A stretch of DNA of 64,000 bases from the NCBI GenBank assembly GCA_951217055.1, contig OX578279.1, positions 73,711,131 to 73,775,130 on the forward strand, read 5' to 3'. Shown in pieces: positions 11,961 through 23,440 of the stretch (positions are counted from its first letter, which is position 1; every line of letters starts with the position of its first letter). This DNA comes from Gerris lacustris (lineage: Eukaryota > Arthropoda > Insecta > Hemiptera > Gerridae). The notes under the pieces are model-generated. The model saw only the letters and a program-made list of their open reading frames with translations, was not told the origin of the DNA and made no database searches. The translations under genes were made by a program, and so were the position numbers.

Positions 11961-12849
11961 AAAGTATTTACTGTCAGAATAGGTATATAGATGTAGTATT
12001 TATGTCAGGTATGACAAATAAATAAACGCTTTTAATGTAAATAAGAACTTTATTTATAGTCAGCTTTCTGTCCAGCCGTTATCAGTGTCGTGGAAAATTA
12101 ACTAAAGTAACCTGACGAGGAGTCACTCAAGAGATACAAATATGACTTGAAACTATTATATTCTTCACTTTCAAATTACAGTTTACTACAAATATATTTT
12201 TCAATAAATTAATGACTAATTAAATGAAAAGGTAGAAACATTTATAATAAGTTTTTGACGTTTCGGCTTGTTTCACGTTTGAAAATCGGTTCTAAAGAGA
12301 AGAATCATCTTAAATATCCGAGAATTTAGTGAAAAATAAAGAAAAACAGTTGTTCTCTTTGTCCTATTTGAAAGCGAGGGTTGGTATGACATATGTCATT
12401 CTTATTTATTATTAATTTCAAGGCTCCTCATTCATAGTTTCTATGTCATAGATTTGAGTCATGACTCTCTCTATGTTTAGTCTTTTCTCCCTTTCTCATT
12501 ATTATTATGTTTACTTTAAACTCCCACGTATCTGCCTCTTAACTGACAGAACTGAGTCCCTTTCCTACTTTCATCAATTATTGTTCAAACGTAGTGACAG
12601 TAATAGCTACGATGGTGAAGAGAAAATCTTATATTATTTAGGGCAGTACAAAATAATAACAAAGATTAGTTATTGATTTTAAAAAGTTTCTTTAAACTTA
12701 TTTATTCAAATACCTATTTTCAATTAAAAAAAAATGTTGTTCTAAGTCGAAAATTAGTATATTTAAGTAATAGCGATGAAATCTTTACTTAAAGAAAAGT
12801 AAATTAATAACTTTTTTTTTTGAAGATTTAATGGTGTAAGAAATATTTT
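11961..12849. other. AT-rich DNA, nothing recognised
   Basis: The 71-codon frame near 12461 lacks any recognisable feature. Confidence 0.5.
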
Positions 12850-13030
12850 AAAAAGAGTAAAATTTATTAAATTAATTTAGATATCTATTTAGATAAGTTA
12901 TTATATCTATTTGAAGACCAAAAAATCAAAACAGAAATATTTATTTTTATTGGAATAAATGTGGTTGCCTTTGCTTAGCAATAACAAATCATTTTGAGGT
13001 GAGCCATTGCCGTCGTAAATTATATATTCT
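12850..13030 (+). repeat. Dispersed repeat Q, copy 1
   Basis: Similar in the same orientation to 39105-39260. Shared blocks are TTAATTTAGAT, CTATTTGAAGACCAA, AAATCAAAACA, TTTTTATTGG and TTTGAGGTGAG. Non-coding. Confidence 0.6.
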
Positions 13031-13051
13031 TTTATTCCATAAAGTAAAAGT

Positions 13052-13189
13052 AATTCAATTTTTAAGTTTTTGGTAGTTTTCATACTACGGTTTTCATCTG
13101 TTTCCCGTAGTTAATAATAATTATAATTTGATTTAAATTATTTAAACTTTCCGTTGTATGAAAACTAACAAAAACTTAAAAATTGAATT
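13052..13189. repeat. Imperfect hairpin with 39-bp arms
   Basis: Arms 13052-13090 and 13151-13189 are inverted repeats with two mismatches. The 60-base loop contains the first copy of a 43-bp direct repeat whose second copy lies at 13447-13489. Confidence 0.8.
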
Positions 13190-13489
13190 TCGAATTGATT
13201 GTACAAGGTACAGGTACTAATTGAGTACTTTATAATTATAAGCGTTAATTCTCGGTTTAGTTCTAATGTCATCAATATTGACTGTTTAAATGTGAATGAA
13301 TATTGAAAGCTTGGATTCGGGACTAGTTATCGATTATGGCAGTGAAAAATCATTGCCCGGCGTAGCTTAGTTGGCAAGAGCATCTGTACTGGAAATACAG
13401 GGGACCCGTGGTTAAAATCCCGGAGCTGGAGTGTATTTTTCACTGTCTGTTTCCCGTAGTTAATAATAATTATAATTTGATTTAAATTA
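13098..13489 (+). repeat. 43-bp direct repeats flanking a tRNA-like segment
   Basis: The segment 13098-13140 (CTGTTTCCCGTAGTTAATAA onwards) is repeated identically at 13447-13489. The 306 bases between hold one hairpin arm and the tRNA-like sequence. The repeat is too long for a normal target duplication. A local duplication or recombination product is likelier. Confidence 0.75.
13354..13428 (+). pseudogene. tRNA-like sequence, degenerate
   Basis: TAGCTTAGTTGG fits the tRNA D-arm and polymerase III A box. CTGTA-CTGGAAA-TACAG forms a proper 5-bp anticodon stem with a 7-base loop, and the anticodon position reads GGA. The T-arm (GTGGTTAAAATCCC) deviates from GTTCGA, and the acceptor stem pairs only in part. 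A GGA anticodon implies serine, but the long serine variable arm is absent, so a functional tRNA is unlikely. It is enclosed by 11-bp inverted repeats (CAGTGAAAAAT at 13340-13350, ATTTTTCACTG at 13435-13445). It may be a tRNA-derived repeat head or a pseudogene. Confidence 0.45.
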
Positions 13490-13531
13490 AAGTAAAAGTT
13501 TTTATGATTGAATAATCAATTTTATTTATTA

Positions 13532-14017
13532 CTAGCTTATTATAACACCCGTGCTTTCCTACGGAGTGTTATTTTAATTTTATAAGTTTATAAACTACCA
13601 TAAAGAAACATTTAAATTATTTTACTATGCGAGAATATCTACATTCTATCCCTCCCACTTATTTCTATACCCCCTTCTCTTTGATAAGATAATTTGTAAA
13701 TATCTCAAATTTACCCCCCTCCTAAATGAAAATATGACAAAACTGTACATAACAACAATTACTGTACTCTTAAAGAGCTTTTCAACGATATGCATCATGA
13801 TGTGTATTCATTATACTTTGACCCCGTATTCATTACTTGTACCCCATACCCCGTACCCCTGTGTACCAAAATTTAAATTTCAAAAATTCATGTAGACAGT
13901 GATTTTCCTCTTGCTTGAAGGTCAAGTGTGCAAATTTTCATCGAGATCGTACTAAAAATGTTGATTTGTATAAAGAACAAACACACATAAGTTGACTGTT
14001 ATATACGAGTATATCGA
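13532..14017 (-). mobile_element. Helitron-like element, short copy
   Basis: On the minus strand the element ends AGCTAG before a T, with AACACTCCGTAGGAAAGCACGG just upstream as a short hairpin. It begins with TC inside TCGATATACTCG. The body matches the longer element at 34294-35509: GTTCTTTATACAAATC, a GATGAAAATTTGCACACTTG motif, GGTACGGGGTACAAGTAATG, AAGAGCTTT. The CTAG-T 3' end and TC 5' end follow the Helitron rule. No Rep/helicase is encoded, so it is non-autonomous. Confidence 0.75.
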
Positions 14018-14979
14018 TTTTTTTTTTATTATGATTAATTTTTTTTGAAATTTTTAGCAGGGTTTCTTATCCTTTTCTTTAGTCTTTCACTAATATATTA
14101 TTAATCGTTTCATTTTGCTTCTCGCACTTTACTTGTCGCACTTATAAATTTCCAGTTTATTTTTTAATGTTCAAAAGTTTAAAAAAAAATAAATTACATT
14201 TTCGTTAAGTATGCTACTTGTTATTATTATTTATTTTTACTTGCTCCAAATAAACAATTTATCAATGTATCTAAGATTATAAATAAAACATTAAAGTTGA
14301 ACTCTTGTTTCATAACTTAAAATATACTTGGCTCTTTTACCTGTACCAGTGCACTTACACTAAGTAAAAGACCTCTAGTTTTGATAAATTTTCCTCGATC
14401 CTAATAAAATACGTGTCCTTTCCAGATCAAGAAGGTTGGAGTTATTAATTTTATATTTTTTTTCTCTTACCGTCTTCCTTCGCGGTTTTTATTTTCCAAA
14501 CTATTTACTTGTGTTAGAGTTTTTCCTCGTGAGAAAAGTTTATTTATTACTTCTCTGTATTGGTTGTGTATTTTATTTTCAGTTTTTCTTTCCCCGTTCT
14601 CTCTCGTTCTAGAAGCCGAGATATATTTGTTTTTCTTCAGCAAGGAGGTTATGAGTCTACCCTAGTCTTAGAGAGGGTTTCCTAATCGAAAAATATGTTT
14701 TTCTTGTTGTTCCCCTTCCTCTGTTTTCCTTACTGTCGTATAATGTATTTGAAGGTAGCGTTGAGAAACTATTTTTCGAGTGGGATAAATTCTACTTTAC
14801 CTCAGCTTAGTTGTTATTTCTTATTGTTTTTTTTGTTCCCAATAATTTTGTTTAAGATGACCAGACTCTTCTAATTTTATTAATTTTTATTTTATTTTAG
14901 CTATTTCCTTCAGCAATTTTTATTTCATTCTAGTTATTTCCTGCAATAAGTATAACATTAAAATAAATTACTAAATTTT
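14018..14979. other. AT-rich DNA, nothing recognised
   Basis: Pyrimidine-rich in places (14450-14720), with no open frame or repeat match. Confidence 0.5.
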
Positions 14980-15206
14980 GCACTTCTTTCGATTGTTACT
15001 CCCTTTTTGTTTTGAATATAAATTATTTTAACTAAATATCTATTTAAGACAAAGGGATGTTTAGTCTAATGTACTTTGGGACAAAGAAATATCACATTCT
15101 AATTTTATAAGGGGAGTAACAGTCTAAAGAAGAACATTCCGTTCATTTTCTTTAGATTATTACTCCTCCTCTTTTTTTATAAGTGGAGTCACAATCTAAA
15201 ATAGTG
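14980..15206 (+). mobile_element. hAT-like MITE copy 2
   Basis: Ends GCACTTCTTTCGATTGTTAC and AATCTAAAATAGTG. Flanks TAAATTTT and TTAATTTT match at 7 of 8 bases. It has the same internal layout as 22748-22982, with a central palindromic pair of TIR words (AAGGGGAGTAACAGTC, then TTTAGATTATTACTCC). Confidence 0.8.
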
Positions 15207-15272
15207 TTAATTTTAATTGATCAATTGTCATTGATATTATCAGAAACTTGTGTATATTAAATTATAGCTTTT

Positions 15273-15842
15273 TACTTTCTCAGAGAGAAAGTATTGGGAT
15301 GGCGCGAAAATTCGATTTTGATGGATCTACACGTTTTGAGCCTGAGTGCAAAAAAGTGGTTTTTAAAAAATTTCTGTTTGTCGTCTGTCTGTGCAGACGC
15401 GTGGAGCCTAAACCACTGGGCCGATTGACGAAATTTGGCATACATGTTCAGAAAAATCATACCCCCGAGGCGAAATCCAGAAATAACTTTTAGCTCCAAA
15501 TGTGGGGGCGCAACCCCTAAAATAATTATTTCTCGATAACGGTTGCGACGATTTTGTTTCAAAAATTGTAAAATGTAGTCCATTTAAATACGAATCTAAC
15601 GATATAACCCGTTTCCCCGGGAAAAATGTAGTTCCTAAGAAAATAGCTTTAAACTCGGATGGAGAGAGGCTGGGTTCGAGTAACCGGCGAAGAGAAGTTA
15701 TTTTTATGACAAATTTTGATAAAATGTTCAATAATAATTAAATGTACCTACGAAAACTAATAAATGGAAAACACTGGGCTAAGTAATTATGAACTCGTAT
15801 ATGACAAAGTTTGTCTAAGGTTGTCTAGGACCGATTTTTTTC
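15273..15842 (+). repeat. Dispersed repeat D, copy 1 (near complete)
   Basis: Begins with a perfect hairpin (TACTTTCTC, AGA, GAGAAAGTA). Then come GATGGCGCGAAAATTC, a CGTCTGTCTGTGCAGACGC microsatellite-like stretch, CCGATTGACGAAATTTGGCA (15421-15440), AAAAATCATACCCCCGAGG, and a TGGGTTCGAG motif resembling a tRNA T-arm near 15672. The end is GTCTAGGACCGA followed by T. No protein is encoded. The open frames across it in three phases are by-products. Transposon class unknown. Confidence 0.75.
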
Positions 15843-16947
15843 TTTATAACAAAATAATTTTACTATAAACAATTTCATTTCTCTTATGAGGACCAATTAT
15901 AGTTTTCATACTTGTTTGTACGGAAACATTCGTTACAATGATTACTATTTACTCTGATTTATTTTTAAACAAAATCTAAGTATATAATAGCAACTAATAT
16001 TTAATTAAGGCAAATAATTCAAAACTATAGTTTATTAAACTTAAAAAAACCACTATCTCCCCACTTTTTCTTTTCAGTTATTACAATTATATCTTGCATA
16101 ATGACTTCTATTTATAATGTATTGATTAGGTTAAATATATGTTTATTATTAATTTTATATTAGTTTGCTAACTCAATTGTTGGTCTTACCAATCGTCATT
16201 GAGAAACTAAGCTATCCTCAGCATTAATTAATTGTTTTCTACTGAAATGAAATAAGTTTATGCATGTTAATTAATTATCTTACGATTGTACACTTTTTAA
16301 AAAACTTATAACAAACTATGTCAGCAAGTAAATTCAGCCTATGAGCTAATACTTTCTCTCTCTGTGTGAGAGTTAGTGGTAAGTTAAAACTGTCTATTTA
16401 TCGTGTTCCTGTTCCTATTTATCGTGGTGAGTTATCGTGTTCCCATTATGGCCTAATTAGTAAGGATTGTTGTTAGCGGTGCAACTCCTGTTTTGGCTTC
16501 ATGCCTTGTATTGTTTACTGCTCTGTGGATTGCTATGGAAAGCAGACTACGCTTGTATTCATTGTCGTTACATTGGCCCAGACCTCTGGAATCCTTATAA
16601 AGTCATTATCGATTCGATTTTTGACCTCTTTTTTATTAATATTACTATTTTTGAATTCTTCATTTTTTTTTACTTCCATTTGTGTAATGTTGGTCGAGGA
16701 AGATAATTTATAAGAGTCAATATAAAGTGATATTGATCGCCGAGCTAAATTAGTTATTCATAAAGAAATTAATGATGAGCTCATCATCATCCAGGGCAAA
16801 TTATAACTAATGTGGTTCAAACTTCTCTGAAGTAGCTATTGTGGGTTTTTGACAAAAAAAACCCTGATAAATTCTAAGTTTTGTTCACTACGATCAAGTT
16901 CCTTAAAATCTTCCTTCAAGTTTTCTTAAGAGAAAGAAAAATCAATC
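15843..16947. other. AT-rich DNA, nothing recognised
   Basis: Overlapping short frames near 16467-16713 are hydrophobic but match nothing I know. Confidence 0.5.
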
Positions 16948-17185
16948 TACACTTGTTTAGATTGTTACTCCCCTTATAAAAAAAAGAGGGGAGTAACAAT
17001 AACAAAGAAGGTGGCATGGAATATTCTTCTTTAGCGTGTTACTCCCCTTATAATAACAGAAGTGTGATATTCCTTAGTTCCCAAGTACGTTTGGACTAAA
17101 CAGTCCTTTGTCTTAATAGATATTTAGTCGAAGTCATTTATATTCTTAAAAAAAACATAGGGGAGTAATAATCTAAAGAAGCACC
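16948..17185 (-). mobile_element. hAT-like MITE copy 3
   Basis: Opposite orientation to the copy at 22748. The palindromic TIR pair comes first (GTTACTCCCCTT, then AGGGGAGTAACAATAAC), followed by the AAGTACGTTTGGACTAAACA segment and a right end of AATCTAAAGAAGCACC. I could not fix the left boundary to the base. A target duplication is not clear. Confidence 0.75.
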
Positions 17186-17637
17186 TAAAAAACTTCCTCT
17201 TCCTAGTCAGGAATTTCCTTCATTTTCTCAATAATACTGATCCTAAGTAACAAAAAGATGTCAGATTTTTTTTAAAAAAAGAAGTATTTTCGCAGAGTTT
17301 GCTTTTATCTTGGAACATTTTCCAAAACTATTTCTTTTATAATAAGAAAAATGTATATGGATTTCTTCAAAGGAAGCATTCCTCTTATTTTTATTAATAA
17401 AAAAAATAAAATCAATTGACAAAGGTACGACTAAATTAAATTACGTTTCCTATTCTATAAATAAAATGAAGTTTGCTTCCCTGTTGTAAAAATACAATAT
17501 AAAATAAAAGGCAATACATTTTTTTCTAAGTGAATTTTAAACATGAAGGTTTTTACAAAGGATTGTGTTCATTTTTTCTTTTCTTTCTATTTTAATCAAG
17601 TATTTCAAGTTTTTTACCTATCATGTCTTGCATAAAA
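17186..17637. other. AT-rich DNA, nothing recognised
   Basis: No feature beyond A/T runs. Confidence 0.5.
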
Positions 17638-18493
17638 TTGATCGGTTTTATTGTCAAACTAGTAGCAATTGATTTATATAGCTTATCGATTTCAACTATT
17701 TGAAGTAACCATTTGTTTTCTTACCTCTACCCTGTATTAGTTAATTGATCGGTTTTATTGTCAAAGCAGTTGTAATTGATTCATATAGCTTATCGATTTC
17801 AACTATTTGATGTAACCATTTGTTTTCTTACCTCTACCCTGTATTAGTTAATTGATCGGTTTTCTTGTCAAACTAGTAGCAATTGATTTATATAGCTTAT
17901 CGATTTCAACTATTTCAAGTAACCATTTGTTTTCTTACCTCTACCCTGTATTAGTTAATTGATCGGTTTTATTGTCAAACTAGTAGCAATTGATTTATAT
18001 AGCTTATCGATTTCAACTATTTGAAGTAACCATTTGTTTTCTTACCTCTACCCTGAATTAGTTAGTTGATCGGTTTTATTGTCAAACCAGTAGCAATTGA
18101 TTCATATAGCTTATCAATTTCAACTATTTGAAGTAACCATTTGTTTTCTTACCTCTACCCTGAATTAGTTAGTTGATCGGTTTTATTGTCAAAACAGCAG
18201 CAATTGATTTTTATAGCTTATCGATTTCAACTATTTGAAGTAACCATTTGTTTTCTTACCTCTACCCTGTATTAGTTAATTTATCGGTTTTATTGTGAAA
18301 CCAGTAGCAATTGATTTATATAGCTTATCGATTTCAACAATTTGAAGTAACCATTTGTTTTCTTACCTCTACCCTGTATTAGTTAATTTATCGGTTTTAT
18401 TGTCAAACTAGCAGCAATTGATTTATATAGCTTATTGATTTCAACTATATGAAGTAACCATTTGATTTCTTACCTCTACTCTTTATTAATGTA
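17638..18493 (+). repeat. 107-bp tandem array, 8 units
   Basis: TTGATCGG-type starts recur at 17638, 17745, 17852, 17959, 18066 and 18173, an exact 107-base step, and two diverged units follow to about 18493. Each unit holds TTTTATTGTCAAAC, AGCAATTGATTTATATAGC, TTATCGATTTCAAC and CTTACCTCTACCCTG. Single-base differences are shared between neighbouring units (CTGAATTAGTTAG in two adjacent ones), which points to local unit duplication. Minisatellite, non-coding. Confidence 0.92.
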
Positions 18494-19787
18494 TGATAGG
18501 GTAGACGGATCAGTACAAGTCTACTTCTGTAGTTGAATTTTAGTAACTCGCGTGCCACAATCAAAATATCCAGACTTAAAGAATCCTGCTTGCAGTCTAA
18601 TTTCAATTTTTAGTTTAACACATTGCTATGAATTTTTGTACGCAATAAAGTGTATGAAGTCCAAATATCGTTATTAGTTGACCAATCATCATTTAACCCA
18701 ACTAGAATTGCTGCGGACGTATTTAAAAATTGTTTCACAATATTTCCAAGATTTTGTTAACCTCATGCGTGCCCACCCCTGTACTATATGAAAAACATTT
18801 ATTTATCTACATTTTATGGGATTACATCTACATTTCAGCTGAAGCTCCTGTAATATTTAGCCAAATAATTTGTAAATCAGTGTTTTAGTTTTTTACGGAT
18901 ATTGTTTACTCTGATTTACATTTTTGACCTGATATTTTATTATTTTAATGTGTCACTTAGAACTGTATAAGTACATCGTCTTTATAAATCTTTTTGTTTT
19001 TACTCTAATAATAACGATTAAAAAACTGTGTTACTAGTAACAATAGCTGTCTATTTTTTCGTCTACATTTATATTTTCTTCTTCTAGTTTTCTAAGTGAA
19101 AGTGTGATTATGTCTGTCATTTCATCTTGTTCAACTTTCACCTTTGTTTCAAAAATAAGGTCTCTCATCTTTCTCGTACGTAAATATAAGTGACCTCTAA
19201 CAATGTTATTTATTTAGTCGTTGTAATAATAAATAATTGTATCAAAACTAAGAATACAGATTACCTATAGGATTACTTTTGGGGACATCTCTCCGAAAAA
19301 TTTTTTTTTTCCGTGGTAGGCTGTGAAATAGTAACTTTAGAGCCTAAGAAACCTAGCTAATAGCTAAAATCCATTTTTTCATTACGTGGACTTAAAAAAT
19401 CTTTTCACTACTCCTAGCTGTAAAGTAAAATATTTTTACGTCCTAGGACAGAAATAATTTTTTCTTTACAGCTGGTAGTTATCAAAACTTCCGTTTTTAG
19501 CGCTGCAATCTTTGTAGAAATGCTTCTTATTACGATTAAAATGCGCTAGATGTCAATGCGTTTTAGTTATCTTTTCTTATAGTGTAACCTCTTTTTAAGG
19601 TTTCTTTTTTTTAAATCTTAAGTATGTATACTAATATTTATTATTATATTGATTATTGATTATTATTTAATGTTTTTTCATTGTCTGCTACCACGGAAAA
19701 AATAGCATATGCTACGAGTAAACGTGCACGTACGTGTGCTGTGCATATGCTACGGGGTGCTGTGCTGTGTGCTTTACAGCCGAGACT
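18494..19787. other. AT-rich DNA, nothing recognised
   Basis: GTAGGCTGTGAA near 19316 reads inverted against the sequence just after the 30-bp array (CACAGCCTA, about 20147). This is the only structural link seen. Confidence 0.45.
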
Positions 19788-20146
19788 GTGAAGTGTTTTT
19801 TCTTAAAAAACTCGACTGTGAAGGGTTTTTTCTTAAAAAACTCGACTGTGAAGTGTTTTTTCTTAAAAAACTCGACTGTGAAGTGTTTTATCTTAAATAA
19901 CTCGACTGTGAAGTGTTTTTTCTTAAAAAACTCGACTGTGAAGTGTTTTTTCTTAAAAAACTCGACTGTGAAGTGTTTTATCTTAAATAACTCGACTGTG
20001 AAGTGTTTTTTCTTAAAAAACTCGACTGTGAAGTGTTTTTTCTTAAAAAACTCGACTGTGAAGTGTTTTTTCTTAAAAAACTCGACTGTGAAGTGTTTTT
20101 TCTTAAAAAACTCGACTGTGAAGTGTTTTTTCTTAAAAAAACTCAC
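19788..20146 (+). repeat. 30-bp tandem array, 12 units
   Basis: A strict 30-base period of AAGTGTTTTTTCTTAAAAAA plus CTCGACTGTG. Each unit contains a 7-bp hairpin (GTTTTTT, CTT, AAAAAAC). Two non-adjacent units share ATCTTAAATAAC, showing higher-order duplication (a three-unit block repeated). Because 30 is a multiple of three, the array is open in several frames on both strands, giving spurious repetitive proteins of up to 199 codons. There are no spacers. Confidence 0.95.
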
Positions 20147-20949
20147 TTCACAGCCTAGTAACATAAAATATACTATTAATGGACAAAGACGATTACTGAA
20201 TATAACCACTACAGGTCGACTAAGAAGTGATTGGCATTCGGGAAAAACTGTAAACAGCTTCGTTAATAATCGGAAGTCTCGAGTATTGCCGAAGTCAGTT
20301 CAGTCTGCTACACTTATATTTGATATTTTATAAATTACTGCTTTATAATTTATTATGAGTTAGTTCCACAAAGTCGCAGTTAAAAATAAAAATCCTTAAC
20401 TTATAAATACTGAAGATCTAAACATTAAAAATAAATGAATAGGATTTCTACATAACACTGTAGCAGACTGACAGAGCAATAAAAGGGCGGTTCCCGATGG
20501 TTTTAATGTGTCTCGTCACGCGTTCATATGTGCAACGCCTGCTGGAACATTATGTGCATTTCATATTACCAACATCTGGTATAGAACGCATATTAACAAC
20601 AAAACTCTTGTTGTAAAACATGTTCTTTGTACATTCTCGAAATAATAACACATCCATGTCGAATAGTACTTATTGGAAGATAAGTTCAAAGTTCTACCAT
20701 GAAAATTATTTATTTCAGTTAAAAATAATTAAAACTTCTTTGTCAACTACACTTTAACTTAAACATACGAGTACTTTGTGGCATATGACATTAGGTTAGA
20801 TATTGTCTAAAATTATTCTATTGTTAACTTATGTGTAACTAATCGTCGCATGCTTTAGTTGTTGTTTTAAAACTATAAGACAACCTTTGTTGATACATTT
20901 GTCAAACGAAAATATTGTTCATCTTTGTTTTTAAATATTTTTTTTAACT
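20147..20949. other. AT-rich DNA, nothing recognised
   Basis: No coding signal or repeat relation seen. Confidence 0.5.
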
Positions 20950-21790
20950 ACGATTGATACGAAATATAAACATTTTATCTCTGTTTAGATACGTAAAAAG
21001 TCGTTCTTTTCGTAGTTGTATTCATTGCGCATGCGCGTTTCATAATTTTTCAATTTATCGCACGATTAGCGTGTTTGTTTACATTTTAACAAAACTAATT
21101 TGCTGTTTGATTAATTAAAGTAACTGTTTTTTTTACTTTCTCTTATAAAGAGAAAGTATTGTGATGGCGCGAAAATTCCCCTGAGTCCAAAAAAGTGGTT
21201 TTTAAAAAATGTCTGTCCGTCGTCTGTCGTTTGTCATCTGTCTGTCGTCTGTCTGTGCAGACGCCTGGAGCCTAAACTACTGGGCCGATTTTGACGAAAA
21301 TTCTCGAAAACGGTCCCGACGATTTTGATTAAAAAATTCTAGAATGTAGTCCATTTAAATACGGATCCAACAATATAAGCAGTTTTCCCGGGAAAAATCT
21401 AGTTCCTGAGAAAATAGCTAAAAACGTAGACGGAGAGATCCCGGGTTCGATTCCCCTCCCTGGAGAAGTTATTTTTATGGTAAATTTTGATATAATTTTC
21501 AATAATAATTAAACGCACTTACAAAAACTAATAAATGGAAAACATTGCTCTGTAATTATGAACTTGTATATGAGAAAGTTTGTCTGAGTTGCCTCGGACC
21601 GATTTTTTTTTATCTATTTATTATTAAAATCCAACAATCATAGATAAAGTACGGTACGCCACTCTTGCGAAAACTGCATTTTGCTTTGCTCGTGTGGTTT
21701 TAATTCCCTCGCTGTCGCTCGGGTGCAAACTCCACACTCGCATGCAAAATGCTACCTTCCACACTAGACGCGTAATGTACTATTTCGATT
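20950..21790 (+). repeat. Dispersed repeat N, copy 2, split by repeat D
   Basis: The left part, 20950-21130, matches 24697-24915. The right part, 21609-21790, matches the reverse complement of 11598-11765. The two halves join at a poly-T tract when the D copy at 21134-21608 is removed, so D inserted into N. Contains GCGCATGCGC at 21027-21036. Confidence 0.75.
21134..21608 (+). repeat. Dispersed repeat D, copy 2, inserted in N
   Basis: Starts with a 10-bp-arm hairpin (TACTTTCTCT, TATAA, AGAGAAAGTA), then GATGGCGCGAAAATTC, several GTCTGTC units, CCTAAACTACTGGGCCGATT, a T-arm-like CCCGGGTTCGATTCCCC (about 21440-21456), and the end TCGGACCGA followed by T. Compared with 15273-15842 it has an internal deletion after TTTTGACGAAAA. 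The T-run at both edges hides the exact target duplication. Confidence 0.75.
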
Positions 21791-22747
21791 CATTTTATTG
21801 TTTTTTCCCCATTTCTTCGTATTTTTTATTTTTATTTATTTATTTTTTCAATGTTGAAAAAGGTATTTGAAGGGCTAAAAATTCCGTGATTTTGGTATCC
21901 TTAAAGCTGTAGACCATCCTACATTCTATGTTGGTTTAGCCTCAAAGTTAAAAATATTATTCCGGATTTATTTTTTATGAGAAAGATCTTTCTTGGTGGT
22001 TGGTTGTGTGGAACAGTATATATCGCCCAAAAATCTCTCCCTTGTGTTTAAAACACATCCCGTGTTATTTTGAGGGTAACCCTGCTCTTAAAATATGGAA
22101 TACAGTTTATGCTGAAAGGTAATTAGTGTGCATAATAAATGGGGAGATTACTAGCTACCCGACCTTTTATAACATTCAAAGCTTTAGGATCCCTTCAGAC
22201 TGGGTTTATGTAATGTTGGCTAACATGCTAGTTTATAGCTGTGTAAGGTCCAGTGTAGAGGTTATACTTTTACGTTGCAAGCTTTACCTTCATGTTTACG
22301 TCGAGAGGTTACCTGTTATGTTGTAACAGCTTTTTCCTTCTAAAAGTAACCTTTTCCTAACCTCAACTCCCTCCATTTAACCTTACCTTAACGTCACTCT
22401 GTTTATATTTAGGCTTTTCCGCACATGTTGTTGAGTTTAAGGGGCTATATTTACGACAGTGTCTCCTCCAGGAACGTCCTGAGCAATATTTATGACTAGA
22501 CTACCTCTATTGTGGGCAAGGGATGGTTCATGTATGACCCCATGGAGAGCACACCCTCTCATGCAAATTCCACCCCTTCATCTAAACTTACTTTAAACTA
22601 GAACAAAAACAAAATTCATATAAGGATAATCTCAATCTTTTAGCGCGAAAATACTTTTAATATAAAAATTATAATGTAACACTCTTTGCTAACATGAGAA
22701 ATGGGCTAATTCCACTGTAAGGAATTACACCTATTTATAGCTTTACT
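21791..22747. other. No gene recognised
   Basis: 22000-22560 is less AT-rich. The 66-codon frame at 22126 has no identifiable domain. Confidence 0.45.
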
Positions 22748-22982
22748 GGTACTTCTTTAGATTGTTACTCCCCTATGTGTTTTTAGAATATAAATGTAAT
22801 TTACAAAATAACTATTAAGACAAAGTGATGTTTACTCCAATGTACTTTGGGACAAAGGAATATCACACTTCTGTTTTTATAAGGGGAGTAACAATCTAAA
22901 GAAGAACATTCCGTACACCTTCTTTAGATTGTTACTCCCCCCTGTTTTTTTTATGAGGGGAGTCACAATCTAAAGAAGTACC
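22748..22982 (+). mobile_element. hAT-like MITE copy 4 (best intact copy)
   Basis: Ends GGTACTTCTTTAGATTG and CAATCTAAAGAAGTACC are inverted repeats. The TIR word AGATTGTTACTCCCC occurs four times: at both ends and as an internal back-to-back pair around GAACATTCCGTACACC. The unique part holds TCCAATGTACTTTGGGACAA. Flanks GCTTTACT and CCTTTAAT agree at 6 of 8. No open frame. This copy is the reference for the other five. Confidence 0.85.
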
Positions 22983-23440
22983 CCTTTAATTACCTATTTA
23001 TTTATATATTAACTATATTATTTTAGCAATTACCTATTTATTGCTTATACAATACAATGTTTGTAATAGTGATGTTTCAAAGCAAAATAACTTTCTTTCA
23101 ATATTTCTCAGAAGTATTCGATTTTAAATCATCAACATGGTTGAAATTATAATATTTCGCATCATTAACTCCAATTAGTATATCTCGCTTGATATAACAT
23201 GCCACCACTTTTCCTTGAAAATTCTTATCCCTCATGTTTTTTTTCTTTAGGTTTTGCCAATTTGTTGACTAAAATAAAGTTGTATTCCTTGATTTTACGT
23301 TAAAAAAACATCTTAAAGATATTTCTTATTAGATATAAAATATTTGGACAAAAACAGTTTTAAGTTAAAAGTTTAAATATTTGAAAAGTACAAAGATTAT
23401 GCTTGTTAACTATACAATAGTCGTAGTGTATAATATGTGT
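22983..23440. other. AT-rich DNA, nothing recognised
   Basis: No feature supported. Confidence 0.5.

Noticed and set aside
13354..13428. Functional tRNA-Ser(GGA)
   Set aside because: The long serine variable arm is absent, the T-loop departs from consensus and the acceptor stem is only partly paired. Kept as a tRNA-like pseudogene.
15272..15731. Open frames of 81, 103 and 107 codons over repeat D
   Set aside because: Repeat D is non-coding in its other copies, and the frames are not kept there.
19788..20146. Possible CRISPR-like array
   Set aside because: Units are contiguous without unique spacers, and the setting is eukaryotic. It is a minisatellite.
19712..20333. Open frames of 165 and 199 codons with repeating KCFFLKNSTV or HFTVEFFKKK units
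   Set aside because: They are produced by a 30-bp tandem array whose period is divisible by three. Several frames on both strands are equally open and there is no non-repetitive domain.
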